From positions 1 through 64,000 of the forward strand of contig NZ_SRHZ01000038.1 of assembly GCF_004684085.1 (NCBI RefSeq): a DNA stretch of 64,000 bases, in the 5' to 3' direction. The notes beneath the pieces are model-generated. The model had not been told where the DNA came from and made no database searches. It saw nothing but the letters and a program-made list of their open reading frames with translations. This stretch comes from Stenotrophomonas maltophilia. Lineage in GTDB: Bacteria; Pseudomonadota; Gammaproteobacteria; Xanthomonadales; Xanthomonadaceae. Both the position numbers and the translations under genes were made by a program. Numbering within the stretch: the first letter of the stretch is position 1; the number at the start of each line of letters is the position of its first letter. This document shows, one piece after another, positions 9,283-17,349 of the stretch.

Positions 9283-9958
9283 TAACGCGTTCTCCTCTCA
9301 AGAGTGGGCTTTCTTCTTCATCGGTTCCCCAGTGGCGGGGCAAAGTGCTTGGTGATTGCGACAGATATGGCAGCAATCGCGATGCCGCCGGCGTCGGTCC
9401 AGGGCGAAAGGGTGATGGCCTGCAACCCGGCGCGCATGTGGAAAGCCAGTGGGCCTTCAGGGTCTATCAGGCGCTGCAGCAGCGGGACAGTGCGCCGCGC
9501 CCTGGCGACACAGTACGGGAGCCAGCAGCCAAACGGCGTCGTCCACCGGCTGATGCCGTAATCGGCACGCCTGAAATTCGGTATATCTCGTGGCGCTTCT
9601 TCAAATGTATGCCGAGTGGCTGCTCTGGCCGTTGGCCAAGACGCATGGCCCGCAGCCACTGGCTCATTTCGCCAACCAACGAGCAATCTGGCGCGCCGGT
9701 GATTGGATAATCCCCAAACGCTACGGAAAGGCCGAACGGAGATACACCTGTAGCGCTCGTTCCAGACTCAATCCAAGAACGTCACTGAGCATGGATGCTC
9801 AGGCGGACTCAATATAGCATGCCGACCAGCGCCAGCGGCCTGAACCCGCTCGATCTCCAGCGGTTTGATTGGGCATGGTGGGGTTGCCATGGCACCATGG
9901 CGGATCGGCTACGTCCTTTGGGGCGGAGCCGTTTTCCCAGGGAAGCCTTCAACACGAC
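9283..9958. other. Long gene-poor stretch
   Basis: About 675 bases with no convincing gene. A minus-strand frame (9318-9686, 122 codons) contains a hydrophobic stretch but lacks a good ribosome-binding site and recognisable content, and other frames overlap it on both strands. This may be decayed coding sequence or an unrecognised gene. Confidence 0.4.
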
Positions 9959-10696
9959 ATGCGAACGTCCATCCTCTTCATTCTCTCCGCGCTCTGCCTG
10001 ACCCTGTTGTCTGGCTGCGCCAGCGGGCCGGATTACCACCATTCCAATCGCGAGATCACCAGCGCGTTCGTGGCCGACGACGGAAAGCTGTACCTGCTGC
10101 CGGTCTATGACGAACCGATGCGCTTCGACGCCGCGCCGTTCCGTGATTACCGCGCCTTGATGGACAGCCCGCTGCGTGAGGCCGTGGTCTGCGCGCAGAT
10201 GTACTTCCGTGAGGACTGGCGCGTGCCGGCCGACAGGAGCAAGGTGCATGGCAGCTACGCGCTGCTGCTGCGGCCGGAGCTGGTGACGCCGGAACAGGCA
10301 GCGCAGTTCAAGCTGGAGCGGTTGGAAATCAGTCCGCGGGTGGCCAGGGCGATCGATCGATTGACGCGCCGGCCGTACATCCTTGAAGCGCGTAGCCGCT
10401 ACGAGCTGGCGGCCAACCCGGACTGCAATCTTTCCAGGAAGGGCGGCAGCTACTACAGCGCGCTGTTCGAGAGTGATGGCGAGCGGGTGACGTTGCCGGA
10501 TGCTGCGGCGCTGGCCGCGAAGGCGAAGCTGCCGCAGTCGATTAACGCGCGGGCTGAGCGGATTCGGCCGGATGATACGGACAAGCCGGGCGTTGGGACG
10601 GCGGCCGGCAAGGTGCTGGGTGCAGCGTTGGTGCCGGTGGCGGTTCCGGTGTTTGTGTTGAGCCTGCCGTTTTTGGGGCCGGATCATTGGAAGTGA
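9959..10696 (+). CDS. Predicted lipoprotein of unknown function
   Basis: A 245-aa protein. The ATG at 9959 gives a clean lipoprotein signal peptide ending in LLSGC, with Cys20 as the lipidated residue; an upstream in-frame ATG at 9869 would bury this signal. The mature part is hydrophilic, with a Gly/Ala/Val hydrophobic stretch near the C-terminus (about 215-240) that could be a glycine-zipper-like segment. I recognise no domain. It is probably anchored in the outer membrane. A REP element lies between it and the next gene. Confidence 0.75.
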   Translation: MRTSILFILSALCLTLLSGCASGPDYHHSNREITSAFVADDGKLYLLPVYDEPMRFDAAPFRDYRALMDSPLREAVVCAQMYFREDWRVPADRSKVHGSYALLLRPELVTPEQAAQFKLERLEISPRVARAIDRLTRRPYILEARSRYELAANPDCNLSRKGGSYYSALFESDGERVTLPDAAALAAKAKLPQSINARAERIRPDDTDKPGVGTAAGKVLGAALVPVAVPVFVLSLPFLGPDHWK

Positions 10697-10715
10697 TGGG
10701 GCGTTGAGGGAAAGC

Positions 10716-10738
10716 ATCCACGCGTGCCGTGGATCTAC
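10716..10738 (-). repeat. SMAG-type REP palindrome
   Basis: ATCCACG and CGTGGAT arms surround a CGTGC centre and end in CTAC, which is GTAG on the minus strand. Confidence 0.7.
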
Positions 10739-10825
10739 TGAGACAGCGGGCTCCGATGTTGCCCGAGTATCCAGTGGTGCGCCGCGGTGGTGAGCGTGCC
10801 CACGAACAGGAAGGACGCCTGCGCC

Positions 10826-11305
10826 ATGACCAATATGCCAACCCAGCTCACGACCGACTTCGATGCAATGCTCGACGGTGGTGACATTGCCGAGGCGCGG
10901 CGGCTGTTGGCCCCGCCGCTTGCGCGCGGCTGTGCCGAAGCATTGTTCCTTTCTTCTTCGATACCTGCTGGCGAAGATGATGCACAGGCGGAGGCGGACA
11001 GCTTCGCGACGCTCAAGCAGGCCGCAGAGAAGGGCTATATCCCGGCAATCTATGCGGTAGGGCTGTGTCTGCTGACCGGTGACCGCGTCGAGCAGGACGT
11101 CATGCGGGCGGCCGCGCATTTTGAACGGGCATCGGAGGCAGGCTATCCGTCGGCCATGTACGAGTTTGGCCTGGCGCTGTTCCATGGCAAGGGTGTTGCC
11201 AGCGACGTGCCGCGTGCGGTGTACCTGATTCGCGCTTCGGCGCAGGGTGGGAATGAGTACGCCAGGGAATTCCTGCTGGCGTATTCGTTGGACGTGGGCA
11301 CGTAG
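10826..11305 (+). CDS. Sel1-like repeat protein
   Basis: A 159-aa soluble protein with at least two Sel1-like helical repeats: about residues 60-95 (AIYAVGLCLLTGDRVEQD) and 97-133 (SAMYEFGLALFHGKGVASD). Sel1 repeats are TPR-like scaffolds for protein-protein contacts. The ATG at 10826 is chosen because GGAAGGA lies about ten bases upstream. There is no signal peptide, so a cytoplasmic location is likely. The partner is unknown. The gene lies 61 bases before the hydroxybutyrate dehydrogenase gene and may share a transcript. Confidence 0.8.
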   Translation: MTNMPTQLTTDFDAMLDGGDIAEARRLLAPPLARGCAEALFLSSSIPAGEDDAQAEADSFATLKQAAEKGYIPAIYAVGLCLLTGDRVEQDVMRAAAHFERASEAGYPSAMYEFGLALFHGKGVASDVPRAVYLIRASAQGGNEYAREFLLAYSLDVGT

Positions 11306-11366
11306 GAGGAGGGTGCGGAGGCCGGTAACGCTACACTGGCGGCCTACCCCCGATGGAAGCTCACCC

Positions 11367-12149
11367 ATGTTCAGTGGAAAGGTCGCGGTGGTCACCGGCT
11401 CCACCAGTGGTATCGGTCTTGGCATTGCCACCGCGCTGGCGCGGCAAGGTGCCGATATCGTGCTGAACGGCTTCGGCGATGCGGCGGAAATCGAACGCAT
11501 CCGTTCCAAACTGGAAGCCGAGTTCGGCGTGCGCGTGGCGCATGACGGTGCCGATCTTTCCCGTGGCGAGGCAGTGCGCTGGATGATTGAGCATGCCGTC
11601 GCGACGATGGGTCGCATCGACATCCTGGTAAATAACGCAGGCATCCAGCACACGGCATCGATCGAGGAATTTCCTGTTGAGAAGTGGGATGCGATCCTCG
11701 CGCTGAATCTCTCGGCCGTATTCCATGCAACGGCGGCGGCCTTGCCGCACATGAAGCAGCAGGGCGCCGGCCGCATCATCAACATCGCGTCGGTGCATGG
11801 GTTGGTCGGCTCGGTGAACAAGTCGGCCTATGTGGCGGCCAAGCATGGCGTGGTGGGGTTCACCAAGGTGACCGCGCTGGAGAATGCGGGCACCGGCATC
11901 ACCGCCAATGCGATCTGCCCGGGCTGGGTGCGGACGGCGCTGGTCGAGCAGCAGATCACCGCGTTGGCCGAGCGCGAAGGCACGGATCAGGAGACCGCCG
12001 CCCGCGCGTTGCTGGCCGAGAAGCAGCCTTCGTTGCAGTTCGTGACGCCCGAGCAGCTGGGAGAAATGGTGGTGTTCCTGGCCTCGGACGCTGCGGCGCA
12101 GATTACCGGCACGGCGCTGCCGGTGGATGGAGGCTGGACGGCGCGCTAG
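11367..12149 (+). CDS. bdhA: 3-hydroxybutyrate dehydrogenase (SDR family)
   Basis: A 260-aa classical short-chain dehydrogenase. It has the NAD-binding TGSTSGIGLGIA (about 10-21), NNAGIQHTA, the catalytic Ser in NIASVHG, the YVAAK catalytic pair and a PGWVRT segment. The NAGIQHTASIEEFPVEKWDAI stretch and the length match bacterial D-3-hydroxybutyrate dehydrogenase, which interconverts 3-hydroxybutyrate and acetoacetate. RBS GGAAG lies seven bases before the ATG at 11367. Its stop codon is interleaved with that of the convergent membrane-protein gene in the palindrome CTAG. Confidence 0.88.
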   Translation: MFSGKVAVVTGSTSGIGLGIATALARQGADIVLNGFGDAAEIERIRSKLEAEFGVRVAHDGADLSRGEAVRWMIEHAVATMGRIDILVNNAGIQHTASIEEFPVEKWDAILALNLSAVFHATAAALPHMKQQGAGRIINIASVHGLVGSVNKSAYVAAKHGVVGFTKVTALENAGTGITANAICPGWVRTALVEQQITALAEREGTDQETAARALLAEKQPSLQFVTPEQLGEMVVFLASDAAAQITGTALPVDGGWTAR

Positions 12150-12910
12150 TTGGCTGGCTGCGGCTTGCGCTGCAGCATCGGCAGCGCCACCAGCGTGGCG
12201 AGGATGGTGAACAGCACCAGCGACGAGCCGACCGTGCCGAAGCCCAGGCCGCCCTTTTCCAGCGGTTTGGTGAGCAGGTCGCCGAAGGTGGCGCCGAACG
12301 GGCGGGTGAGCACGAAGGCGATCCAGAACAGGATGACCCGGTTGATGCCCTTGATGCGGCTGGCCAGTGCGGTGAGCGCGATGAGACTGCCGATCAGCAG
12401 TGCGCCGCCGGTGAAGCCCAGCCCGGAATCGTCGGCGAGGAAGTCGCCCAGCGCGGTGCCGAGCGTGTTGGAGAACAGCACGGCGGTCCAGTAGAAGCCT
12501 TCGGCGCGGCGCGATTCGATGTTGCTGACCGAGATCGACTTCTCCGACATGCGCCAGGCCAGCAACACCAGCGCCAGGCAACCGGCCAACAGGCTGGCGC
12601 CGGTGGCGTAGCCCAGGCCGAGCGTGCGGTCGATCAGGTCCGACATGGTGGTGCCGGCGGTGCTGGTGGCCAGCACCACCGACCAGAACAGCACCGGGTG
12701 GAAGCGCCGCGCCGACATCTGCAGGGCCAACAGGCCAGCAAAGATCGCCAGCAGGATGGCCGAGCTGGCCACGTAGCCCAGGTTGAGCGTCATCGACAGC
12801 AGGTCGCCGGCGGTCTCGCCGAGCGTGGTGGCGGCGATCTTCATCACCCAGAAGCCGAGGGTGACCGCCGCCACTTTGCTGTGCAGGGACTCTGCGTCTG
12901 AAGCACTCAT
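12146..12910 (-). CDS. COG4705-type multi-pass membrane protein
   Basis: A 254-aa integral membrane protein with about eight hydrophobic helices arranged as two similar halves. Glycine- and acid-containing segments recur: AATTLGETAGDLLSMTL, TAGTTMSDLIDRTLGLGY, TLGTALGDFLADDSGLGF and PFGATFGDLLTKPLEKGGLG. Repetition of the T-x-x-G-D/S-D/L pattern in every second helix is typical of the COG4705 family of unknown function, perhaps transporters. The ATG at 12910 is chosen because it precedes the first conserved helix. Confidence 0.8.
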   Translation of the reverse strand: MSASDAESLHSKVAAVTLGFWVMKIAATTLGETAGDLLSMTLNLGYVASSAILLAIFAGLLALQMSARRFHPVLFWSVVLATSTAGTTMSDLIDRTLGLGYATGASLLAGCLALVLLAWRMSEKSISVSNIESRRAEGFYWTAVLFSNTLGTALGDFLADDSGLGFTGGALLIGSLIALTALASRIKGINRVILFWIAFVLTRPFGATFGDLLTKPLEKGGLGFGTVGSSLVLFTILATLVALPMLQRKPQPAN

Positions 12911-13007
12911 CGAACGTCGCCAAGGATGCCTGTGGGCGATGCTGTGGCGGCGGGCGTCGGAGCGCGGTCGGAACCGGGTCTGGCGAGGGTGAGCGTGGGG
13001 GCGGCGT

Positions 13008-13385
13008 TCAGCCGGCGCTGGCGGGGGCCGGCAGGCGTGCCAGCAGGGCGTCCCAGTCGGCCACGAAGCAGCCGTTGTGCCCACGGTTGCACTCGGTGAT
13101 CCACGCGTCGAGCGATTCGCTCTGCGCGCGGTAGGCGCTGACGTCGCCCAGCACGGCGAAGCGCAGGCGGTAGTTCACCAGCATCTGCAGCCATTGCCCG
13201 GCCATGCCGGAGCGCAGCTCGAAGAAGTCGGGCGACAGGCGCTGCACCGGCACGGCGATCCACTCGGCCTGGTGCCCGAGGGCATCGCCGACCAGGTCGC
13301 GCAGGGCGTTGCCATCCAGCAGGGGGCCTGTATCGGCGCTGCGCAGGATGCGGGTGCTGCCGATCTGTTCGAGATGGGTGTGCAT
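13008..13385 (-). CDS. DUF4180 protein
   Basis: A 125-aa cytoplasmic protein whose whole length matches the DUF4180 pattern: an N-terminal strand, the segment LDGNALRDLVGDAL, IAVPVQRLSPDFFELRSGMAGQ, and VNYRLRFAVLGDVSAYRA. The family has no established function and is often encoded near stress or regulator genes. It lies 97 bases upstream of the COG4705 gene on the same strand. Confidence 0.8.
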   Translation of the reverse strand: MHTHLEQIGSTRILRSADTGPLLDGNALRDLVGDALGHQAEWIAVPVQRLSPDFFELRSGMAGQWLQMLVNYRLRFAVLGDVSAYRAQSESLDAWITECNRGHNGCFVADWDALLARLPAPASAG

Positions 13386-13531
13386 GGTGCGCTCTGAAGT
13401 CCGTATCGTCTGCCCAGTATGGTCGTGGAAGGGGAGCGACGGCGAGCGGTTGCAGCATGAATCTGGCAAGTGGACGCGCTAGGCTGCGCCCGGCACCTGC
13501 GCAACGCGGGTTCACTGCAACGGGGAAGGGC

Positions 13532-14818
13532 ATGGCAGGGTGGAAGAATCGTTCGTTGTTGATGGCGGTGCTGGTGTGTTCGGGTCTGCCGGCTGCAGCC
13601 GCCGAGCTGTGCACGGCCAGTGCCTACGGTGACGGGCAGGGCAACATCGTGGTGCTGGGTGCGCCCGCTGCTGCACCGGCCACGGGGCAGCGCTATCTGA
13701 TGCTGGACGGGCGACGTGGTGCCACCGGCGATGCCAACGCACCGGTGAGCTGCAGCGGCGATGTGGTCAGCTTCAGGTCGCCTGCGGGAGCCACGCAGCG
13801 CTGGCAGCGACTGCCGACCCGCGATACCGATGCAACGTTCATCAGTGTGGGAACCACGCTGGTTGGGCAGTTGATCGAGCCGGCTGGCCCGCCCGACCCG
13901 ACGCGGCCGCTGGTGGTGCTGGTGCACGGCTCGGAACGCACGATGGCAGTGGCGGCGATCTACCAGCGCATGCTGGTGGCGCAGGGAATTTCGGTGTTCG
14001 CCTACCAGAAGCGTGGCACCGGTGATTCGGAAGGCGAATACACGCAGAACTTCGAGCTGCTGGCTGACGACGCCGCGGCGGCCTTGGCGAAGGCACGCGC
14101 ACTGGCAGCGGGGCGTTTCGGCCGCGCCGGGTACTTCGGTGGCAGCCAGGGCGGGTGGATCGCGCCGCTGGCGGCGACGCGCTCGCAGGCGGATTTCGTG
14201 GCGATCGGTTTCGGGCTGGTGGTGTCGCCCATCGAGGAGGACCGCGAGCAGTTGTTCGATGAGGCACGGCGCATGCAGCTGGATGCGGCGGCGTTGGCGC
14301 AGGTCGGGCAGCTTTCAGATGCGACCGCACAGTTGATGCGCACGCATTTCAATGAAGGATTCGAGGCGCTGGCCAGGGTGCGTACGCAGATCGGTGCCGC
14401 ACCGTGGGCGAAGACGATCAACGGCGAATACAGCGGTGACATGCTGCGCATGAGTGACGCCGACCTGCGCCGGATCGGTCGCGCGCGATTCGACAACCTG
14501 GAGCTGATCTGGGACTACGACGCCGAGGCCGCACTGCGCCGCTTGAAGGTACCGTTGTTGTGGGTGCTGGCCGAGCAGGACCGGGCTGCACCGATTGCGG
14601 CTACCCGCACCATCCTGGGGCGCCTGCGCGGGTCAGGGCAGCCAATCGAGACCTACCTGTTCCCGGATACCGACCACGGCATGGTCGAGTTCCGCACCGA
14701 TGCCGAGGGCAACCGCGTGTCGACGCGGATCACCGACGGCTATCTGCGCCTGCTGGCCGATTGGATCAAGCAGGATGTGCATGGCAGTTATGGGCGTTCG
14801 CGCAGATTGAGCGATTGA
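13532..14818 (+). CDS. Secreted alpha/beta hydrolase
   Basis: A 428-aa protein with a signal peptide (about 1-25, cleavage near AAAAE), a small N-terminal beta-rich region (30-130) and an alpha/beta-hydrolase domain. VLVHGSERT carries the oxyanion region, YFGGSQGGW the nucleophile elbow G-x-S-x-G, and DTDHGM near the C-terminus the catalytic His. It resembles COG1073-type esterases or peptidases of the periplasm. The substrate is unknown. GGGGAAGGG sits close to the ATG at 13532, so the next in-frame ATG (13562) is an alternative that would shorten the signal peptide. Confidence 0.83.
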   Translation: MAGWKNRSLLMAVLVCSGLPAAAAELCTASAYGDGQGNIVVLGAPAAAPATGQRYLMLDGRRGATGDANAPVSCSGDVVSFRSPAGATQRWQRLPTRDTDATFISVGTTLVGQLIEPAGPPDPTRPLVVLVHGSERTMAVAAIYQRMLVAQGISVFAYQKRGTGDSEGEYTQNFELLADDAAAALAKARALAAGRFGRAGYFGGSQGGWIAPLAATRSQADFVAIGFGLVVSPIEEDREQLFDEARRMQLDAAALAQVGQLSDATAQLMRTHFNEGFEALARVRTQIGAAPWAKTINGEYSGDMLRMSDADLRRIGRARFDNLELIWDYDAEAALRRLKVPLLWVLAEQDRAAPIAATRTILGRLRGSGQPIETYLFPDTDHGMVEFRTDAEGNRVSTRITDGYLRLLADWIKQDVHGSYGRSRRLSD

Positions 14819-14872
14819 CCGGATGGGGAGCACTGGCGGCGGATGGCGCTCCGCCGCCGATTGCGGCACGCC

Positions 14873-15337
14873 TCAGTTCGGCTTCGCGAACACATCCAAG
14901 CCCTTGCCCGTCTCCAACAGCGACTTCAGGCTCGACAGCACGATCGGCCAGCCCTGGCGGATGCCGGTATCCATGCCGCTGCCCGGTTCCAGTTCGTCGT
15001 GGGTAACGGTCAGCCGCACCATGTCCTGGTAGGGCACGATGTCGAAGGTGACCCGGCTGTAGGCATCCGGGTTGTCGGCCTGCGAGGCGGCAGCCCAGGT
15101 GATCACTAACCGCGAGGGCGGGGTGCTTTCCACCACTTCGCCGACCAGCTCGACCGAGCGCGTTTCGTTGGCGCGCACATGCTGCCAGCGCGAGCCGGGT
15201 TTCCAGTCCGAGACGTTCTCGTGGCCCCAGTAGCGGCTCGCGATCTCGGGCCGGGTGATGGCCTCGAACACCTTCTGCGGTGTGGAAGCGATGTAGATCA
15301 CGTGGATGAAGCGGGTGGACTCTGCGGACATCGTCAT
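14873..15337 (-). CDS. SRPBCC (AHSA1-type) protein
   Basis: A 154-aa protein with the helix-grip fold of the START/Bet v1 superfamily, AHSA1-like branch. It starts with IHVIYIASTPQKVFEAITRPEIASRYWG and ends with GWPIVLSSLKSLLETGKGL, both hallmarks. It overlaps the ArsR stop in ATGA and is the last gene of a three-gene operon SRPBCC-ArsR-SRPBCC. Such proteins bind hydrophobic ligands; the ligand here is unknown. Confidence 0.87.
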   Translation of the reverse strand: MTMSAESTRFIHVIYIASTPQKVFEAITRPEIASRYWGHENVSDWKPGSRWQHVRANETRSVELVGEVVESTPPSRLVITWAAASQADNPDAYSRVTFDIVPYQDMVRLTVTHDELEPGSGMDTGIRQGWPIVLSSLKSLLETGKGLDVFAKPN

Positions 15338-15666
15338 TCTCCTTCCAGTTCTCGTTTCAGGTCATGCAGCAGGCTCAGGCGCTGCTGCTCGAACTTGCGT
15401 ACCCAGCGCTCGTAGACCTCGTGCAGCGGCACTGGGTTGATGAAGTGCAGCTTCTCGCGGCCACGGCGCACGGTGCTGATCAGGTTGGCGTCTTCCAGCA
15501 GGCCCAGGTGCTGGGTGACCGATTGCCGGGCCATGTCCAGGTGCTCGCACAGCTGGCCCAGCGTCTGCCCGTTGTCTTCGCAGAGCAGATCCAGCAGCGT
15601 CCGGCGTGTGGGATCGGCCAGTGCCTTGAATACCTTGTCTGCGTCACGCACGTGGTCTACCGCCAT
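15334..15666 (-). CDS. ArsR-family repressor
   Basis: A 110-aa winged-helix protein. FKALADPTRRTLLDLLCEDN, LGQLCEHLDMARQSVTQHLGLLEDANLI and the VRRGREKLHFINPVPL wing match ArsR regulators that pair with AHSA1-type SRPBCC genes. The metal-sensing ELCVCDL cysteines are absent, so it probably does not sense a metal. It lies between two SRPBCC genes. A palindrome upstream of the operon (16181-16200) is a likely binding site. Confidence 0.9.
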   Translation of the reverse strand: MAVDHVRDADKVFKALADPTRRTLLDLLCEDNGQTLGQLCEHLDMARQSVTQHLGLLEDANLISTVRRGREKLHFINPVPLHEVYERWVRKFEQQRLSLLHDLKRELEGE

Positions 15667-15676
15667 GAGGATGTCT

Positions 15677-16132
15677 TCAATTCCAGTTGTCGATCCTGAC
15701 GTCGTTCGGGTTGGGCTGGCCCTTGCCGGTTTCCAGCAGCGCCTTCAGGCTCATCAGGAACACCGCCCACTTGGTGCTGCAGTGGGAGGTGAACTCGACG
15801 CGCTCTTTCCAGCCTTCGTGGGTGAACAGGACGATGCAGTAGTCGCCTTCCTGTTTCAGCGTGAAGCGCGCGTGGGTGCCGATCCATTCGGCAGGGCCGT
15901 CGAGGAACCGCCAGAGCACGAGCTCGCCTGGAACAAGCTGCTCAAGTTTCATTTCCATGGCGCCGATTTCCTGGCCGTTGTTCGTGAAGCGCACCTTGAC
16001 TGTGCCGCCGGCTTCGCGGTCGCCATGGGTGTCTTCGGCCCACCAGGCGGTCACGCCTTCGGGGGTGGCCAGGGCTTGGTACACCTGGCTTGCAGGGGCC
16101 TTGATGCCGACCCTGTGTGCGATATCCACCAT
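15677..16132 (-). CDS. SRPBCC (AHSA1-type) protein, first gene of the operon
   Basis: A 151-aa AHSA1-like SRPBCC protein: IKAPASQVYQALATPEGVTAWWAEDT at the N-terminus, a beta-sheet core, and KWAVFLMSLKALLETGKG at the C-terminus. It precedes the ArsR gene by ten bases. Both SRPBCC proteins share the LKxLLETGKG ending but otherwise differ, so they probably form a divergent pair acting on related hydrophobic ligands. Confidence 0.87.
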   Translation of the reverse strand: MVDIAHRVGIKAPASQVYQALATPEGVTAWWAEDTHGDREAGGTVKVRFTNNGQEIGAMEMKLEQLVPGELVLWRFLDGPAEWIGTHARFTLKQEGDYCIVLFTHEGWKERVEFTSHCSTKWAVFLMSLKALLETGKGQPNPNDVRIDNWN

Positions 16133-16180
16133 TGCAGGCTCCTCGCGTGGGCGGACAGGCGTCGCCCTTGAGTGGAATAT

Positions 16181-16200
16181 ATGCAGGTAAATGCCTGCAT
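16181..16200. promoter_or_regulatory. Palindrome upstream of the SRPBCC-ArsR operon
   Basis: ATGCAGG (16181-16187), six bases, CCTGCAT (16194-16200). It lies 49 bases before the first gene of the operon, the expected place for ArsR autorepression. Confidence 0.5.
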
Positions 16201-16245
16201 GTCAAGTCCGGTGGCTGGAGAGCCGCATCGATACACTGGGCGCTT

Positions 16246-16262
16246 GCCAGGCATGGCCTGGC
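16246..16262. repeat. REP-like palindrome
   Basis: GCCAGGC-ATG-GCCTGGC is perfect over seven-base arms and sits in the short gap before a GNAT gene. It has the same ATG-centred design as the SMAG elements but no adjoining GTAG. Confidence 0.55.
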
Positions 16263-16297
16263 ACTACTGGATCTACGGAACGTCAGGGAGTGCATGC

Positions 16298-16822
16298 ATG
16301 ACTGAAGCTGGAAAGGACGCCTTGAACATCCGCCGCGCCAGCGTGGCCGATGCGCCTGCGGTGCTGACGCTGTTCGACGAGGTGATCGAATGGTTCGTGT
16401 CGAATGGCAATGTGCAGCAATGGGGCAGCGAGCCGTGGTCAACGATGCCGCGCCGGATCACCCAGGTGACTGATGCGTGTGCACTGCCAGGAGCGTGGGT
16501 GGCGCAGAGCGAGCAGGGTGACGTGCGCGCGTTCCTGGCGCTGGGCGAGTCGATGCCGTATGTACCGGCGCCCACGGTGCCGGAGCTGTACGTGCGGGTG
16601 CTGGTGGCCTCGCGTGATGTGCGCGTGCGTGGCATTGGCCGCCGCTTGATGGCGTTTGCCGACGAGCAGGCGCGCGCTGCCGGACTCGATCATCTGCGTG
16701 TGGACTGCTACGGCGGTGGTAGTGGTGATCTGGTGCGCTTCTACGAATCCTGCGGGTACACGCGCATAGCGCCGTTCAACGTGGACGGCTGGCCGGGCAT
16801 GCTGCTGGGCCGACAACTCTGA
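16298..16822 (+). CDS. GNAT-family N-acetyltransferase
   Basis: A 174-aa acetyltransferase. LNIRRASVADAPAVLTLFDEV is the N-terminal strand-helix, VLVASRDVRVRGIGRRLMAFADEQA the acetyl-CoA-binding R/Q-x-x-G-x-G/A motif, and LVRFYESCGYTRI the C-terminal motif. RBS AGGGAG precedes the ATG at 16298 by seven bases; longer frames upstream would run through a REP palindrome. The acceptor substrate is unknown. Confidence 0.85.
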   Translation: MTEAGKDALNIRRASVADAPAVLTLFDEVIEWFVSNGNVQQWGSEPWSTMPRRITQVTDACALPGAWVAQSEQGDVRAFLALGESMPYVPAPTVPELYVRVLVASRDVRVRGIGRRLMAFADEQARAAGLDHLRVDCYGGGSGDLVRFYESCGYTRIAPFNVDGWPGMLLGRQL

Positions 16823-16849
16823 ACGACCAGCCAAGGTGGCGACGTCCGA

Positions 16850-17254
16850 TCATTGCGAGGACGTCGTCTCCGATTTGTTGTCGTAGCGCTCCCGCGCTTC
16901 CAGCATCGTGGGCTGATATGCCACCGCCCATTGGAACAGCGCATGCAGGGGCGCCAGCAGCAGGCGTCCGAGCTCGGTGAGCTCATAGTCCACGCGCGGC
17001 GGCACAGACGGATAGACCGTTCTGCTGACAAGCCCGTCGCGCTCCAGCCCCTTGAGCGTCAAGGTCAACATGCGTTGTGAGATGCCGCCGATGGCGCGGC
17101 CCAGTTCGCTGTAGCGCATCGGCCCATCACGCAGGGTGCCGACGATCAGCACCGTCCATTTGTCGCCGATGCGCGACAGCGTGTCGGTGATCGCCGGACA
17201 GACGCCGCTGCCATGCGCGATGCCAGTACGAACATCGGTGTGTGTTCCGCCCAT
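16850..17254 (-). CDS. HxlR-family regulator
   Basis: A 134-aa winged-helix regulator: CPAITDTLSRIGDKWTVLIVGTLRDGPMRYSEL, GGISQRMLTLTLKGLERDGLVSRTVYPSVPPRVDYELTELG. This is the HxlR/DUF24 signature. It carries Cys19 near the start of the helix bundle, the position used by thiol-sensing members. It is divergent from the pirin gene with an inverted repeat in the shared control region, so it probably controls pirin and perhaps the downstream oxidoreductase. Confidence 0.9.
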   Translation of the reverse strand: MGGTHTDVRTGIAHGSGVCPAITDTLSRIGDKWTVLIVGTLRDGPMRYSELGRAIGGISQRMLTLTLKGLERDGLVSRTVYPSVPPRVDYELTELGRLLLAPLHALFQWAVAYQPTMLEARERYDNKSETTSSQ

Positions 17255-17301
17255 GAATGTGCCGTCTTGTGCGTTGAAAAATGGACCCTACCATGCTCGT
17301 A

Positions 17302-17320
17302 CGCACATTTTGTTAGTGCG
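17302..17320. promoter_or_regulatory. Inverted repeat between HxlR and pirin genes
   Basis: CGCAC (17302-17306), nine bases, GTGCG (17316-17320), roughly centred in the 95-base divergent gap. A candidate HxlR operator. Confidence 0.5.
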
Positions 17321-17349
17321 CATGTCAGTCTGTCAGGCGAGGGTCTCCG

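Noticed and set aside
9809-11821. 670-codon minus-strand frame over the lipoprotein and Sel1 genes
   Set aside because: It runs opposite several recognised genes with good RBS and domain content; its own composition is Arg/His-rich and unlike a real protein.
11361-12923. 520-codon minus-strand frame over bdhA and the COG4705 gene
   Set aside because: It is out of frame with the membrane protein and antisense to bdhA, with no domain.
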